64,000 nt of DNA from Pectinophora gossypiella (GCF_024362695.1 NC_065407.1:6820001-6884000), one strand, 5' to 3'. Positions 47,698 through 59,037 are shown, counted from the first letter of the stretch. The notes: generated by a model from the letters alone, not told the origin. Numbers and translations are program-made.

Positions 47698-48054
47698 GTA
47701 TAATTATGAGATTAAACGAACTTACCTGTAAGTGAAGTTCTATCTCAATTATACGAAGCTCCTTGTTCGAGAGGTTTTAAACAGTGTAGTCTACGTCTTA
47801 TGCTCCAGCATCGTCACAATTTTCAAAGCTCATATCCAAAGCTAAAAAAAAAAGTTAGTTTCCCGCTTCCTGAACGCAGCTGTCAACTAATGTCATTATG
47901 TTTAAAGCATGTTTCATGGACAACTCCATCACCTGTGGAAGCTTTAGGGCGGGATATTAAAATTGAAGGGAGGGAGTCCTCTCGAACAAGGAGCTTCGTA
48001 TAATTGAGATAGAACTTCACTTACAGGTAAGTTCGTTTAATCTCATAATTATAC
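47698..48054. mobile_element. foldback element with 77-bp perfect inverted arms
   Basis: 47698-47774 and 47978-48054 are exact reverse complements over 77 bases. Each arm contains TTACAG immediately followed by GTAAGT on one strand. The 203-bp spacer carries most of the 141-bp unit also found at 53163-53303. A further CTCCTTGTTCGAGAGG copy lies just outside at 48058-48089. No coding sequence is recognised; one 67-codon frame crosses it. Confidence 0.7.
47758..47898 (+). repeat. 141-bp unit, left copy of a perfect inverted pair
   Basis: Every base matches the reverse complement of 53163-53303, including a run of ten A. Identity stops at GCTCCTTG on one side and GTCATTA on the other. Confidence 0.85.
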
Positions 48055-48089
48055 TCGCTCCTTGTTCGAGAGGTTTTAAACAGTGTAGA

Positions 48090-50131
48090 TGTTCAAAGTT
48101 TAGTTGGGAATGAAACATTTAAATTGAAGCAAGTACCAATAATATGATTATTCATTAATGAATAAAGTACATTGTTATCACGAAAGCTAATTAAGCTGCC
48201 CATGACTTTAATCCCAATAAAGGCAGTGAGAGGCACAGCCGTCGCCTGATAAACTCAGCGCGGCGTTCCACCAAACGTTTTGATATTATCATGTAAAAAA
48301 CAATAAGAATAATAACTGTTCGCTAAACAAGTTTCACCAGTTCTCAAGAATGGAATCGATATTATGTATGTTATATAATATATGGTTATACTATACTGTA
48401 CTAGAATAGATACATAGTTCTAAATAATTAAGTTGAAGTTGAGCAAGTACATTAAATACCTATTTCACATTACTATCAATTTCACAACAAAAGAACTACA
48501 CAAGAACAAATTTCTGAATGAGCTCAACATCAAGATTGGCTATAAGAGCCTCACAGGGACCTCACCATAGAGCACATTTCCGAAGCTCTTGAACAACAAC
48601 GATAGTTATAGTCGAAAGAACTGTGAGACTTCATCATATAGTATAACACTCATTTTTCATTGGCATACCAAGGGCTACAATAATTATCAAAGTTACACAT
48701 TATTTGTTTACATACATAAAAGAAGAAGAAATACATAAAGAAGAACGGGTAATGACGAGGGCACCCAGACACAAGATTGATTGTAACATCCTGTGCTAAG
48801 TTGGCAATTGTTGTCGACTTTGAGTAGTTAAATGAATCCTAAGACAACATGTCAAATTGATTAGAGAAAATACAAATATAAGTGCAAGTAAGAATTTCGA
48901 TACATTTATTCAAATGACCTTTTTCATTAAAATATTCAGAACCACTGAACTAAACTTTCCTCTTTATTATAAGATATTGTTAAATGAGGCTGAAAGTATA
49001 AAGAGGGGAAGTGCATTTACATTATGTACTTGTGTGATAATTATCTTCGTAATAATTAAGATTTTGTTTTTATTAAAATAGATTACCTGAGCCCAAGTTA
49101 TTGTGTATTACCTAATATCGACCATATGGGCTTGGTAATAATATTTAGTATATTTTTTTATGTGGTAATAATAAATATAACTTGTTGTGGATTTTTTTCC
49201 TATTCCTCTATGCAACCTTTCACCCACCAATCAGATGATAGAACAACGTACACACAACACATTAACACACGTAACATTGTTTACGCAGCTATCTCTTTAG
49301 TGTAATAATTATTGAATTTGTTTTTAGGACAGTAATAGTGACGTCCTATTATTTACTGGAAAAAATAAATAAATGAATAAAACATATTTTACCCTTAGGT
49401 GTGCAGTTACATATAAGGATAACATTAATTTATTAATTATCGGTCGTGTAGGTATATTATCATCGTTCGTAAAAATCATCCTTTCCTTTAACCTAACTTA
49501 ACATGATCCTGTTGTTTGCACAGGGATTCACTTCTCGTACCCATCCTGAAGATTTAATATGTCAGGTTATTTAGTGAAGGGACCTGCCTGATTTACGTTA
49601 CAACACTAACCGAAAAATAAGATAAACATATATTTATCATGAAAATATTATTGTTACTTCTCCACTGCAGTTTGGTTCCGATTGATTAAGTGGAGGGACA
49701 TTATTGTTGTAATTTTTATATTAATTGTAAACTGTGTTTTGGGCTGATCAGCAACAACATAATAAATCTACAACAACATAATTTAGAGAAAACGCTAATG
49801 GTGATGTAAGTTATATGTTACTAATGAACTATTTTTCCTTCCTTTTCACCTATGAGTTAATAATAAAAAGGGCAACTATTCTATCTAACCGAACTAGGTA
49901 TCAATATTTTACAATTTCGAATGTAATACTTGAAGGAAATTTTCATTGAAGTTATAATATTATCAGGTAGGTACCCCAATTTATACTGAGATTAGTATTG
50001 TTATTCCTGATTAACAAAGACAGGATTTGAATCCCATGTCTTAATGAAAATGCTAAACTTTTAGTGATAGACATTCGGAATTAATTTTACCAGAATTTTG
50101 AAAAATATATTTGCTTGTGCAAATTTTCCCA
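48090..50131. other. gene-free stretch inside the inverted pair
   Basis: Very AT-rich, with one weak SINE F fragment at 49.5 kb. Frames are short and unsupported. Confidence 0.5.
49470..49600 (-). mobile_element. degenerate SINE family F fragment
   Basis: Weak order match to the family F end (CACAGGGATTCACTT, ATCCTGAAGATTTAATATG). Confidence 0.3.
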
Positions 50132-50431
50132 TTATAACTTTATAGGGAATTCTTCCTCCTCATGAGGTACTATTCTTAAACGGCCTTGCTGCCTGGGCCA
50201 CTGTTGATACTAATGGCTGTGAGACTGCTAATACATCTGGTTGTAGCTCTGCTACTACTGCTGGCTGTAGGGCTGCTGGTACTGCTGGTTATAGCACTGC
50301 TGATCATGACTGGTTGCATCACTGCTTTTATTGCTGGCTGTGGGGCGGCCTGCTGATACTGTTCCTTGTGGGCTTTCTGTTCATGCTGTTGGCTGTGGGG
50401 CTGCCTGCTGATACTGTTGTCTCTGTTCCAC
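50132..50431 (-). pseudogene. decayed glutamine/tyrosine-rich coding sequence
   Basis: On the minus strand the frame from 50308 to the TAA at 50132 reads DQQCYNQQYQQPYSQQ, two stops, QSYNQMY, a stop, QSHSH, a stop, YQQWPRQQGRLRIVPHEEEE. All four internal stops are TAG, one change from CAG, in a protein rich in CAG-coded glutamine. Further upstream (to 50431) a second Q-rich stretch (KEQYQQAAPQP) lies in another frame, so a frameshift is also needed. The parent is unknown; low-complexity Q/Y-rich proteins occur in many families. It could also be a GCTG-rich repeat that merely looks coding. Confidence 0.4.
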
Positions 50432-50872
50432 AGATCCTGTTGCTATCTCGTTTACTCACTCTTCGGGCAATGTTATTCATTATTATTTATGTGCTATTTG
50501 AATTTTATGATGTTGGTTGAAAGAATTTAATAGCAGTATTCTCTAACCATGTCTTGTGTACAGTTATCTCTTTTGAAAGTAATCTCTGACATTACATACT
50601 TTGATTTCTAGCACAGTTGAGGTTGATTAATAGAACAGAGGCTTTTAGGTTTTGAATTGTCGGTTATTTCTTCAGAATTTGTACTCTCATTATTTTATAA
50701 TAATCAATTTGACATAATAGTCTATTGTTTCTCAGCATTAGTCTAATCTTGAGTTTCAACATGGGTAGGTAAGCCCCGACAATTCAATGGTTTATCTTCG
50801 ATTCCTCAAGTGACAAACCAAACATGGAAATAAAAGTATAAAAAATAGTTGGTCTATGTTCTAGCTATCTAC

Positions 50873-51822
50873 TAGCGTTTAGCAAAAGGCGATACTTGTA
50901 GTGGTAGCTTTATGTTATTTGAGTTGATACCATCAAGTCCATTGTCTATCCTCTAAGTGATAGCTCTAGGTATGGAAATGAGAAATAGGTATATAGCGCT
51001 TGCTAATGCCGACCATAATCGTGGTAGCTCTTATATTAATATGGTTCATACCATCAAGTCCATTGTCTATCCTCTAAGTGATAGCTCTAAGTATGGAAAT
51101 GAGAAATAGGTATGTTAGCGCTTGTCAATGGCGACTTTCTTAGTGGTAGCTCTTACATTCATTGTGTTGATACCTTCAAGTCCATTGTCTATCCTCTAAG
51201 TGATAGCTCTAGGCATGGAAATGATAAATAGGTATATTAGCGCTTGGCAATGGCGACCATCCTGGTGGTAGATCTTTTGTTAATTAGGTTGATACCATCA
51301 AGTCCATTGTCTATCCTCTAAGTGATAGCTCTAAGTATGGAAATGAGAAATAGGTATGTTAGCGCTTGTCAGTGGCGACCTTCCTAGTGGTAGCTCTTAT
51401 GTTCATTGCATTGATACCTTCAAGTCTATTGTCTATCCTCTAAGTGATAGCTCTAGGTATGGAAATGACAAATAGGTATATTATCGCTTATCAATGGCGA
51501 CCTTCCTAATGGTAGCTCTTATGTGCATTGTGCCTTTAAGTCCATTGTCTATCCTCTAAGTGATAGCTCTAGGTATGGAAATGTAAAATAGGTATATTAG
51601 CGCTTAGCATTTATGTACATTAAGATAGCTTTTATGTACATTAAGTTGGTACCATCAAGTCCCCTGTCCATCCGCTAAATGATAGCTCTAGGTATTAAAA
51701 TAAGGCATAGGTATATTTGCGCTTTGCAACAGTCTTAGTGGTTGATTTTTATGTTAATAGGGTTGATACATCAAGTCCATTGTCTATCCTCTATTGTGAT
51801 AGCTCTAAAGGGAAACAAATAG
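50873..51822 (+). repeat. tandem satellite, 8 units of about 120 bp
   Basis: The core ATTGTCTATCCTCTAAGTGA starts at 50941, 51062, 51184, 51306, 51428 and 51544, with diverged cores at 51663 and 51779. The spacing is 116-122 bp. A very diverged unit may precede it near 50803. Units 1-4 alternate in two subtypes. No open frame runs through it. Confidence 0.9.
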
Positions 51823-53162
51823 TCTGTCTTTTCTCTAGTCAGACAGTTCACTACTAGTGCTTAACTAGGTGACTCTCCAAGTGGTGTTCTCTTGTTGGTT
51901 AGGTAGGTACCAATAATCATCACCCATACGTTGGAAGCTTGAATTATAATAAGATTAGAGTAATTTGGAAGAAATTGCTTACTATAATAAGGCTATCTTT
52001 TGCCTGTACTCTCTTAACACTCTTTCTGTTTTTATTGTTAGGATATATTATCATCATCTTATATTGTAAGTATCATTCGGAGAAGATAACATTATTAACA
52101 CCACTTAACAGTGACTGTGAGAAGGGATTATGTACTGTTATAATATATATAATATCATTTTTAAGTATGGTTATCTTGTAGTAAACCAATTATAATCCTC
52201 TAAATGTTTTAAGTGTTATCTTGAATAAGTTATGTATCTTGTCTACCAATGGTGTAGATGACCTCTGTGATATTGAGTACTACTGTGTCATAGGTACTTC
52301 TTGATGAACAGGGTAAACATGAAGTGCTTCTGTCATCTAATTATTTGAACTTGTCAAATTATTTCCGAGTTAATTATTTACTTTTCTATGCCATTCTGCG
52401 GTTATATTTCACTGGTTCTCTTTGTTTTATAATAAAACTGCTCATTTCATTCGCTGATAGTAAGTTATCAACCGCAACATAAGCCAAGAACACAATTACA
52501 AAAAGAAACAAAAATTTTTTTTTTTTTTTTTGACAGATGAAAATAAAAACGCGGCAATCAGGGACTGAAGACAAGGCTTAGGCCTATTTTGATCGTGATT
52601 TTCGAATATTAAATTACTAAAGTCAAGACTGTATAGTCCTCAGATCTTTGCCTGCCTTATATAAGGCGAATTTAAACAACATCAACATCGGAATAAAGTA
52701 TAACTTTTAAATCACTGTTATAACACGAACACGATACAATTTTAATATTATTATTATTTCTGTTAATAAAACTAGTTACTTTTATTAGTAATAAGTACCA
52801 ACTTAAGTTACTTCTTCGAATGTTAGGATTATAAAATTATAACCTCAAAAAAAGTAATTTGTTTTCGACAATAAAAGGAATTAAATTGAATTGATCATAA
52901 TTATATCTTCTCTTGTTTTAGTAGATGGATAATGTTAAGACTTACCAGTATAATCCACGTTTTGTTTTATCAAAAAGAACTTACGCTCGTCGTCATCCAC
53001 ATTTTTTCTTTGGTACTGTTTCTAGCTTTTTTAGAGAAAAAAGCACTTGATTATGTAAGTAACAGATTTTTCGCACTATATCAATCATGTTTTTGTATTA
53101 AATATTAGTTTTCAATTAGTTTATTTACGGAGGCGAAGTGACGCGCCGGTGCACAAAAACCG
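51823..53162. other. gene-free stretch right of the tandem repeat
   Basis: An 80-codon frame (51939-52181) has two hydrophobic stretches, but no start context, homologue or neighbour that supports a gene. Confidence 0.45.
52512..52530 (+). repeat. poly-T run
   Basis: About 18 T in a row. No retroposon sequence was recognised next to it. Confidence 0.6.
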
Positions 53163-53303
53163 TAATGACATTAGTTGACAGCTGCGTTCAGGAAGCGGGA
53201 AACTAACTTTTTTTTTTAGCTTTGGATATGAGCTTTGAAAATTGTGACGATGCTGGAGCATAAGACGTAGACTACACTGTTTAAAACCTCTCGAACAAGG
53301 AGC
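53163..53303 (-). repeat. 141-bp unit, right copy of a perfect inverted pair
   Basis: Exact reverse complement of 47758-47898. On its outer side it continues as GAGCGAGTATAAT, which matches the extra partial copy at 48050-48089. Confidence 0.85.
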
Positions 53304-53354
53304 GAGTATAATAAGTTACAATACAGACTGTTAGTGACATCGTAACGAATACTG

Positions 53355-53510
53355 AGAAGGATGATTCAGGCCATGATTCCGAGTTAATGTCAAGTGTAAT
53401 TTTCCATCGCAAAATTCATGTACTTTTTTGTCTTTTTTTAATATCTCCAATTCTATACTTTTGCGATGGAAAATTCCATTTGATATTAACTCAAAATAAT
53501 GAGCTGAATT
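53355..53510. mobile_element. MITE, diverged copy
   Basis: Ends GGATGATTCAGGCCATGATT and AATAATGAGCTGAATT are imperfect inverted repeats; internal AATTTTCCATCGCAAAA pairs with TTTTGCGATGGAAAATT. Confidence 0.65.
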
Positions 53511-53576
53511 CTGTACAAGTACATACAAGAAGCCATACAAGTAGATATGGTGTTAGTGATATCGTAACAAATACTT

Positions 53577-53726
53577 AGGGGGATGATTCAGACCATGATT
53601 CTGAGTTGATGAAAATATTTGTGTTTTTAAAATATTTGTGTTTTTTTTATTATTTTCCATTCCATACTTTTGCAACGGAAAATTCCATTTGATATCATCT
53701 CAGAATCATGGCCTGAATCATCCCTT
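53577..53726. mobile_element. MITE, better preserved copy
   Basis: Ends AGGGGGATGATTCAGACC and GGCCTGAATCATCCCTT are inverted; CTTA/TTAA flanks suggest a short TA-rich TSD. Same family as 53355-53510, in tandem with it. Confidence 0.7.
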
Positions 53727-54581
53727 AAAGTTTTTATTACGATATACTCAAAGTTTTTATAACACCCGTAATGTATAATAGTACGATACACAAATACAAC
53801 TCACATGAGTAAGAAGTCATCAGAAAAGATAACCTGCCCACACTTGCTATTCTAAGGTGTAAGTCCTAAGGTGATCGTGATGAATAAAAAGATATTATGA
53901 AAAAAAAAGGTAAAAAGGTATTAGAAGAGTGACAGTTGTTATTAGATAGATATTGGAATATAATAAGTAAAAAAAAATTGCAAGTCCTGTTATATTGTTT
54001 TCGCTTATAATCTTTTTATTTACTATAAGTACAAAAGAGAAAAACATATTAAAATGTTTTACCCCCAAAATACACAGCATTATGATACAGGGACGACGCG
54101 AGGGCACCTTATTGTAATTTAAGGCTGCTTCGATCCCCGGAGTCCATATTAGCATGACACGACACCCTCATACATGTTCATACATGTTTAGACGTGTCGA
54201 GACGTGTTGCCGCGTGTCATAACTTGTGATGAAGATGTATTAGGACTTATAATGGCGTGTAAAAGGTCGCAAATGGGGTTTCTTGCGAATTTCTTTGGGA
54301 TACATTGTGGTACTCGAATTTTGAATTATTATTTTTCTTTACTGTATTTCACTATTTTTACAAAAGTCACGTCACTAGCGTTAAGTGGTTCAACGATGAC
54401 CACAGAGATTGTTTTATGACCTTGATGATGACCTTGACAATAGGGTTGGGGACTTTGGTCTTCAAGCAACTCGATAGAAAAAATAGAAGTAAAAATTTAC
54501 TGTAGATCGTATACCTACTAAAACTCTCAATATTGTTCAAGTGAATATTGTTCAAAAATTTACTTCAAAAGTTTACAACGT

Positions 54582-54785
54582 ACTTGGCCGGACAAATGGG
54601 GAGCGCTTAAGGCTCTCACCCAGTACAACGTTTAAGACAACAAGCCTGAGGGTGCCCAGTTGGGAGTTGGGAGTCGTCTGAGAGGAAAAATATTTGAAAG
54701 AATTAATCGACCCTAGTGGGTCGATAGCGATAAGCGCTGATTGAGGGAAATCGTGGATCACGCCGGCGGGGTCGGTATCGGGGCC
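54582..54785 (-). mobile_element. SINE-like repeat, family J
   Basis: On the minus strand it begins CCGATACCGACCCCGCCGG, then AATCAGCGCTTATCGC and ends CGTTGTACTGGGTGAGAGCC, CCATTTGTCCGGCC. Confidence 0.55.
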
Positions 54786-55424
54786 CTGAAGACTGATCAT
54801 TGTGTTTATTATATATTTTATTACAGCCCTCGTCTATTTCAGAGCGCAATATAGGTATTTCTTAATATAATTGCGTCTGACCCCAATGTTTCCGGCTTCA
54901 CTAACAATTTGAGTTAGATTGGTAAATATTGACATTGATATAGTTTAAGCTCAGCTGCGTTTAATTCGACCAATTGGGAATTCCAACATTATAACTAACA
55001 ACATAAATTTAATTATTATTTGAACAAACTTCCGTCAGGCAGATCCTTTAATCTAATCTGGATTTATTAGCTAAAATTAAACTGACGGCTGCGGCTGCGT
55101 TGGACCCAGTCAATTAACGAATAATTGATATGGTTTATATACAATAGTTAACTGGAATTACAGGATATTTTAAACGAGTAGTGTCGACAGTAATTTATTT
55201 CCTCTGAGACTCGGCGATAGCGGCTATCTCCTTAATGATAAATTATGTAAATGGATTAACATTTAGATATTCAAACAACACAAGTCAACGTATCCACTAC
55301 AATAATTTATATTGATTGGTACAAAGTAAATTTGAAAATAGAAACACGTTTTAAAACTTACACTAAAAATAAACAGAAAAAAACTATTTGTAAATCGAAC
55401 GTTCTAGATTCTAAAACAGAACGG

Positions 55425-55620
55425 TAAGCGTCATGTATTATAGAAATGCCGTCCGGATCAGTAATTTCGTGCCGGGTGGCTGTAATGTTCAGCACGAGGG
55501 CAGCCGCGCATGTATAACGCCTGGCGGTCGATTCTAGACTACCATCTTTTACTAAATTTCGTGATATGTTTTTTCATTTTTAATATAATTGTGTTCGTCG
55601 CTTTACTTAAAGGTTTCTTT
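55425..55620 (+). repeat. dispersed lepidopteran-type repeat
   Basis: The frame NAVRISNFVPGGCNVQHEGS followed by a CITPGGRF segment is one I recognise from repeat-derived predictions in Lepidoptera. A stop follows directly, and no start or domain is seen. Class unknown. Confidence 0.35.
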
Positions 55621-56639
55621 AAAATTTTTCGTGTTGTCTTCTGATAACTTGAGGGGTCGATTTATGGATTACGGGCGTGAGTTTGTATAATAGTTAGGTA
55701 TATAGTAAATATAATCAACAAATTCAACAACCTATTTCTAACTGCACTATCACAATATCTAACGAGAAAAACGACTAAACTAACTTGTTCAAACTAGTTC
55801 GAACTACTTCCAGAATAACCTCCTCTACCCTTTAGTTTGCGGCCAGTGCGGCGGGAAATATATTATTTTTAACGATTCCATTTGCTCGCTTACTTAGAAA
55901 TATTGGAAATCGGATACCGAAGGATCTGTTTTTCAATAATCATGAAAAATTGTGTTATGTATGGAAGTAAAGGAAAAGGAAAGAGTGCACCAATGTATTG
56001 TAGTGTGTGTTCAATTACTGAAAAGTAATGTTTTGCGCTCTCTTGATAGGTAATTACTTTATACGTTGGTCTATGTTCTGTGGTAACGTGGTTAAAATAT
56101 ATTTATTTTAGAACGACAAACGAGTAATTCCTTACATTTAAGCATATAAGGGACATTTCGTATTGTGAGTAGGTAATCTGCGAAAAGGACCCAATTCTTA
56201 GTCAACTTTGGATACGACATTCCTACGATGCTGTCTATAATAAGTAATATAAAAGAAGCAAGATTTTTTTTAAAAGCTGTTGAAATCACCAGTCAATATA
56301 CAAACAGCAAGGCGTGAGTACATTACCCGTGTAGTTAACTACCTACCTGCTCACGACACGGTACGGTACGGGACCAACTTTATTTCTCGCTCGAACGGCC
56401 GCCCAATCAACGGGCGTCGAACACGGCGCTACGGAAATATTGACAAACTTTATATTGGAGTTGCTTCAGTTTCTCAAACTTAGACGGGCGCGGACCCTGA
56501 CGATAGAACACGGTGCGGAGTGGGTGAATTTTATTTCAACATTATACATACGTACTGCCATGTGTTTTTTCACTGACACAGAAACACAGAGTGACTCGGA
56601 ACTTTTAAAACGTGGTGTTGGAGGAGGAATGAAAGAATA

Positions 56640-56945
56640 AGTTGGACAGAAGGATATCTAATGAAGAAGTGGTAGTAAAAATAGGGAAGGAGGCAAATAT
56701 TGAGAGTTATCAAGGACAGGAGATTCAAGATGGTTGAACACTTAATAAGACAACGACGAATTTATTAAAACATCATAGAAGCGACGTTAGAAGGAAAAAG
56801 AGGAAGAGGAAGACCAAGAAGAGCTTAAGTACATGGGACAAATTAAAGAGAATACGAACACAGTGTCTTATAAAGAAGTCAAAGAATTGGCGGCTGATTC
56901 ATTGTAAAAGAGCGTGGTTCTTAAACTGATGATGATTAATTCGAA
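56640..56945 (+). mobile_element. LINE ORF2 C-terminus and 3' end
   Basis: In broken frames it reads DRRISNEEVV, then EGKRGRGRPRRA-like text (56793-56822), MGQIKENTNTVSYKEVKELA and a 3' stem-loop AAGAGC-GTG-GTTCTT (56908-56922), then GATGATGAT. At least two frameshifts or stops. It resembles the twin-primed copy at 57403-57658 and its stem-loop is shared with family C. Clade not resolved. Confidence 0.65.
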
Positions 56946-57107
56946 CAGATACGTACCCATTGCGTTGACATGTGGTGCGAATTGGGTGGGGTTAGTAAAA
57001 CCAACCGAAGAAATTGACATCGTCTAAATTCATATATAAGAAATGATATATAAATCTGCAACAAAATGAACTAACCCAACTTAACCATACAGGTAATCAT
57101 ACATACA

Positions 57108-57290
57108 CACTTTAACTCACGCCTACTTCTCACCAGGGTAAGCACAGACTATGAAATACGGGACTATACGGACTATGGAATGATTAATGATGATCATCAT
57201 GTGATCCAGCAGGTTTCGACAACGGCGACTGCTTCAACTCCGACGTTCATATGGCATATATAGCCAATCTTGGACTATGGAATATAGTTA
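57108..57290 (+). repeat. dispersed (CATA)n-led repeat
   Basis: CATACATACACACTTTAACT, AGGGTAAGCACAGACTATG and GGCGACTGCTTCAACTCCGA; the last part resembles 2530-2650. Confidence 0.4.
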
Positions 57291-57402
57291 CGGTTAATCA
57301 TATCTAAGTAATATCTCAAACTGATCTAGTGACATATTGATGGCATTCAGAACGCAGCTTTATTGTGGACCTAAACAATTATAGCTGAATGATGGTTTCT
57401 CT

Positions 57403-57658
57403 TTTATTTGATTCATAAATGTTCTCCTAGGTCTACCCCTTCCTCTCTTTCCTTCAATTTTTTCTTCTATGATGTTTTCTTTATAATCTAATCGTATCAT
57501 ATCACCGGGTCTCTATAGTCTATGGTCTTTAATAAAAGAAAAGGTGCAGGTTGTGTCGTATCAGGAGGTGAAGGATTTGGTGGGAAAAAGAGAGGAATGG
57601 CGATTACTCCACCGACAAGAGCGCAGCTCTTCAATAAAGAGAGAGAGAGAGAGAGAAA
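57403..57658 (+). mobile_element. twin-primed LINE 3' insertion with 12-bp TSD
   Basis: Exact GATGGTTTCTCT repeats flank it (57391-57402 and 57659-57670). The left part, read on the minus strand, encodes KENIIEEKIEGKRGRGRPRR and FMNQIKEK. The right part, on the plus strand, continues as IKEKVQVVSYQEVKDLV, EEWRLLHRQERSSS. Then come the stem-loop AAGAGC-GCA-GCTCTT (57617-57631) and a (GA)n tail. The two halves are adjacent in the parent protein but oppositely oriented here. Confidence 0.8.
57634..57658 (+). repeat. (GA)n tail of the LINE insertion
   Basis: About eleven GA units at the 3' end of the retroposon. Confidence 0.8.
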
Positions 57659-58021
57659 GATGGTTTCTCTAGGTATAGAATATGACGAATAGTGTTGCTA
57701 TTTTATTTCATCTCATAATGAAATTCCTCATAAAATTGTACACCTAAACTAACTGAAATTACAAGCAAATACTTAAATCTACCTGGGATGTGAACATAAA
57801 TTTATATGAGTTTTCGAAACGGAAAGTTAGCACGGACCGGTAGTACTAAAACAGTAAATTAGGAATACACTAAACGTGTTAGTAGATAAATTATCACGAA
57901 ACTCAGTCCAGTCCGGAATTACCCTAACAGCATTATATTGTTCATGTGTAAATTTCATTACTGAAACCTATTTCGACGAACGGATACATAGACATTCGTT
58001 ATTCCTACTGGAGAGAAATCC

Positions 58022-58875
58022 CTAGGAGACAACTTTTTATTTATTTTATTATTAAATCTTAATGCTAAAAATACAAATATCAATGCCCTGCAAAACTGTT
58101 TAAACAGTTTGTCTGCAGGAAAAGAGTCTCTATTAATAATATGAACTTATATCTAATAGTCAATTAATAACATACAATAAGTTAGCTAGGACACGAGTCT
58201 AGAAGGTGTTGTTTAAGTAATTTTTTATATTTACTTTTATTTGGTTCTAGACGGATGTTCTCAGGCAAACTATTAAGCAAATAGGGAAGTCTCTTTTTTA
58301 GAGTTCTATCGCCATAGTAATTATTAACTCTAGGGACTTCGAATTTGCCCGCGCACACCGACCTCGTGCCATAGCTATGGCTTGCTAAAGATAGTTGGTC
58401 ATGCTCTTGATTGCCATGGTGGTTAATAGCCAAAAGGTATTTATGTTTTAAATGTACGGGAAGAATTTTACAAATTTTGAATAATTTACTGTAGTCTCCT
58501 TTGCAATTATTTTTAGTCTTTTTATTTACCAGTAACTTTAGAAATCTGATTTGTATTGCTTCTAATTTGTCAATATAGGTTTTGAATGTAAGGCCATAGC
58601 AATCAAGGGCATAACCCAAGATTGAGTCTACTAATGCAAAGTATATACATTTTAACGTGCTAAGAGGAACTTTGAAACTTAAGTGGTAAAATTTGCTAAG
58701 CAACAATCTTAATTTATTGATAATATAGTCTATATGAGCTGACCAAGAAAAGTTACAATCTACTTTAACTCCAAGGTAAGTTACACAGTTTACTTTTTCT
58801 ATAGGTTTACATTCGCAATTGATGAAGTTATTATGTATACAGTTAAAGCTATGAGTGAATAAATCTACAACAATC
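58022..58875 (-). mobile_element. LINE reverse-transcriptase C-terminal half, 5'-truncated
   Basis: One uninterrupted minus-strand frame (about 58860 to 58182) carries the RT thumb motif YLGVKVDCNFSWSAHIDYI, then YFALVDSILGYALDCYG, LEAIQIRFLKLL and a C-terminal RLPYLLNSLPENIRLEP. This is CR1/jockey-type ORF2. The frame stays open for over 200 codons, so it decayed little after truncation. The RT catalytic core and endonuclease are absent. The 3' region has a palindrome (AAACTGTTTAAACAGTTT, 58089-58106 area) and an AATAAA-rich tail near 58022. Confidence 0.75.
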
Positions 58876-58902
58876 TACACATATTAATAAGTATAAAACC
58901 CA

Positions 58903-59008
58903 AATACAAATATACTTTATTGCACCAAAATAAAAATAAATAATTACAAAAGACTCTTAACTAGGTACATGGCAAATGGCGGCCTTATCGTTTAAAGCGA
59001 TTTCTGAA
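58903..59008 (-). mobile_element. LINE 3' UTR fragment with stem-loop
   Basis: The minus strand has ATCG-CTTTAAA-CGAT (58987-59001), AAGGCCGCCATTTGCC and an A/T-rich tail. Confidence 0.5.
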
Positions 59009-59037
59009 AACACTTTATTGCACACAAATTTACAAGA

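Larger units (their letters stand above)
53727..56639. other. mostly unannotated stretch
   Basis: Only the family J SINE and the 55.4-kb repeat are recognised. Short frames lack support. Confidence 0.45.

Noticed and set aside
50314..50520. 68-codon plus-strand leucine-rich frame
   Set aside because: It is the antisense of the CAG-rich glutamine string on the minus strand.
51939..52181. 80-codon frame with two hydrophobic stretches
   Set aside because: AT-rich DNA readily encodes hydrophobic strings; nothing else supports a membrane protein.
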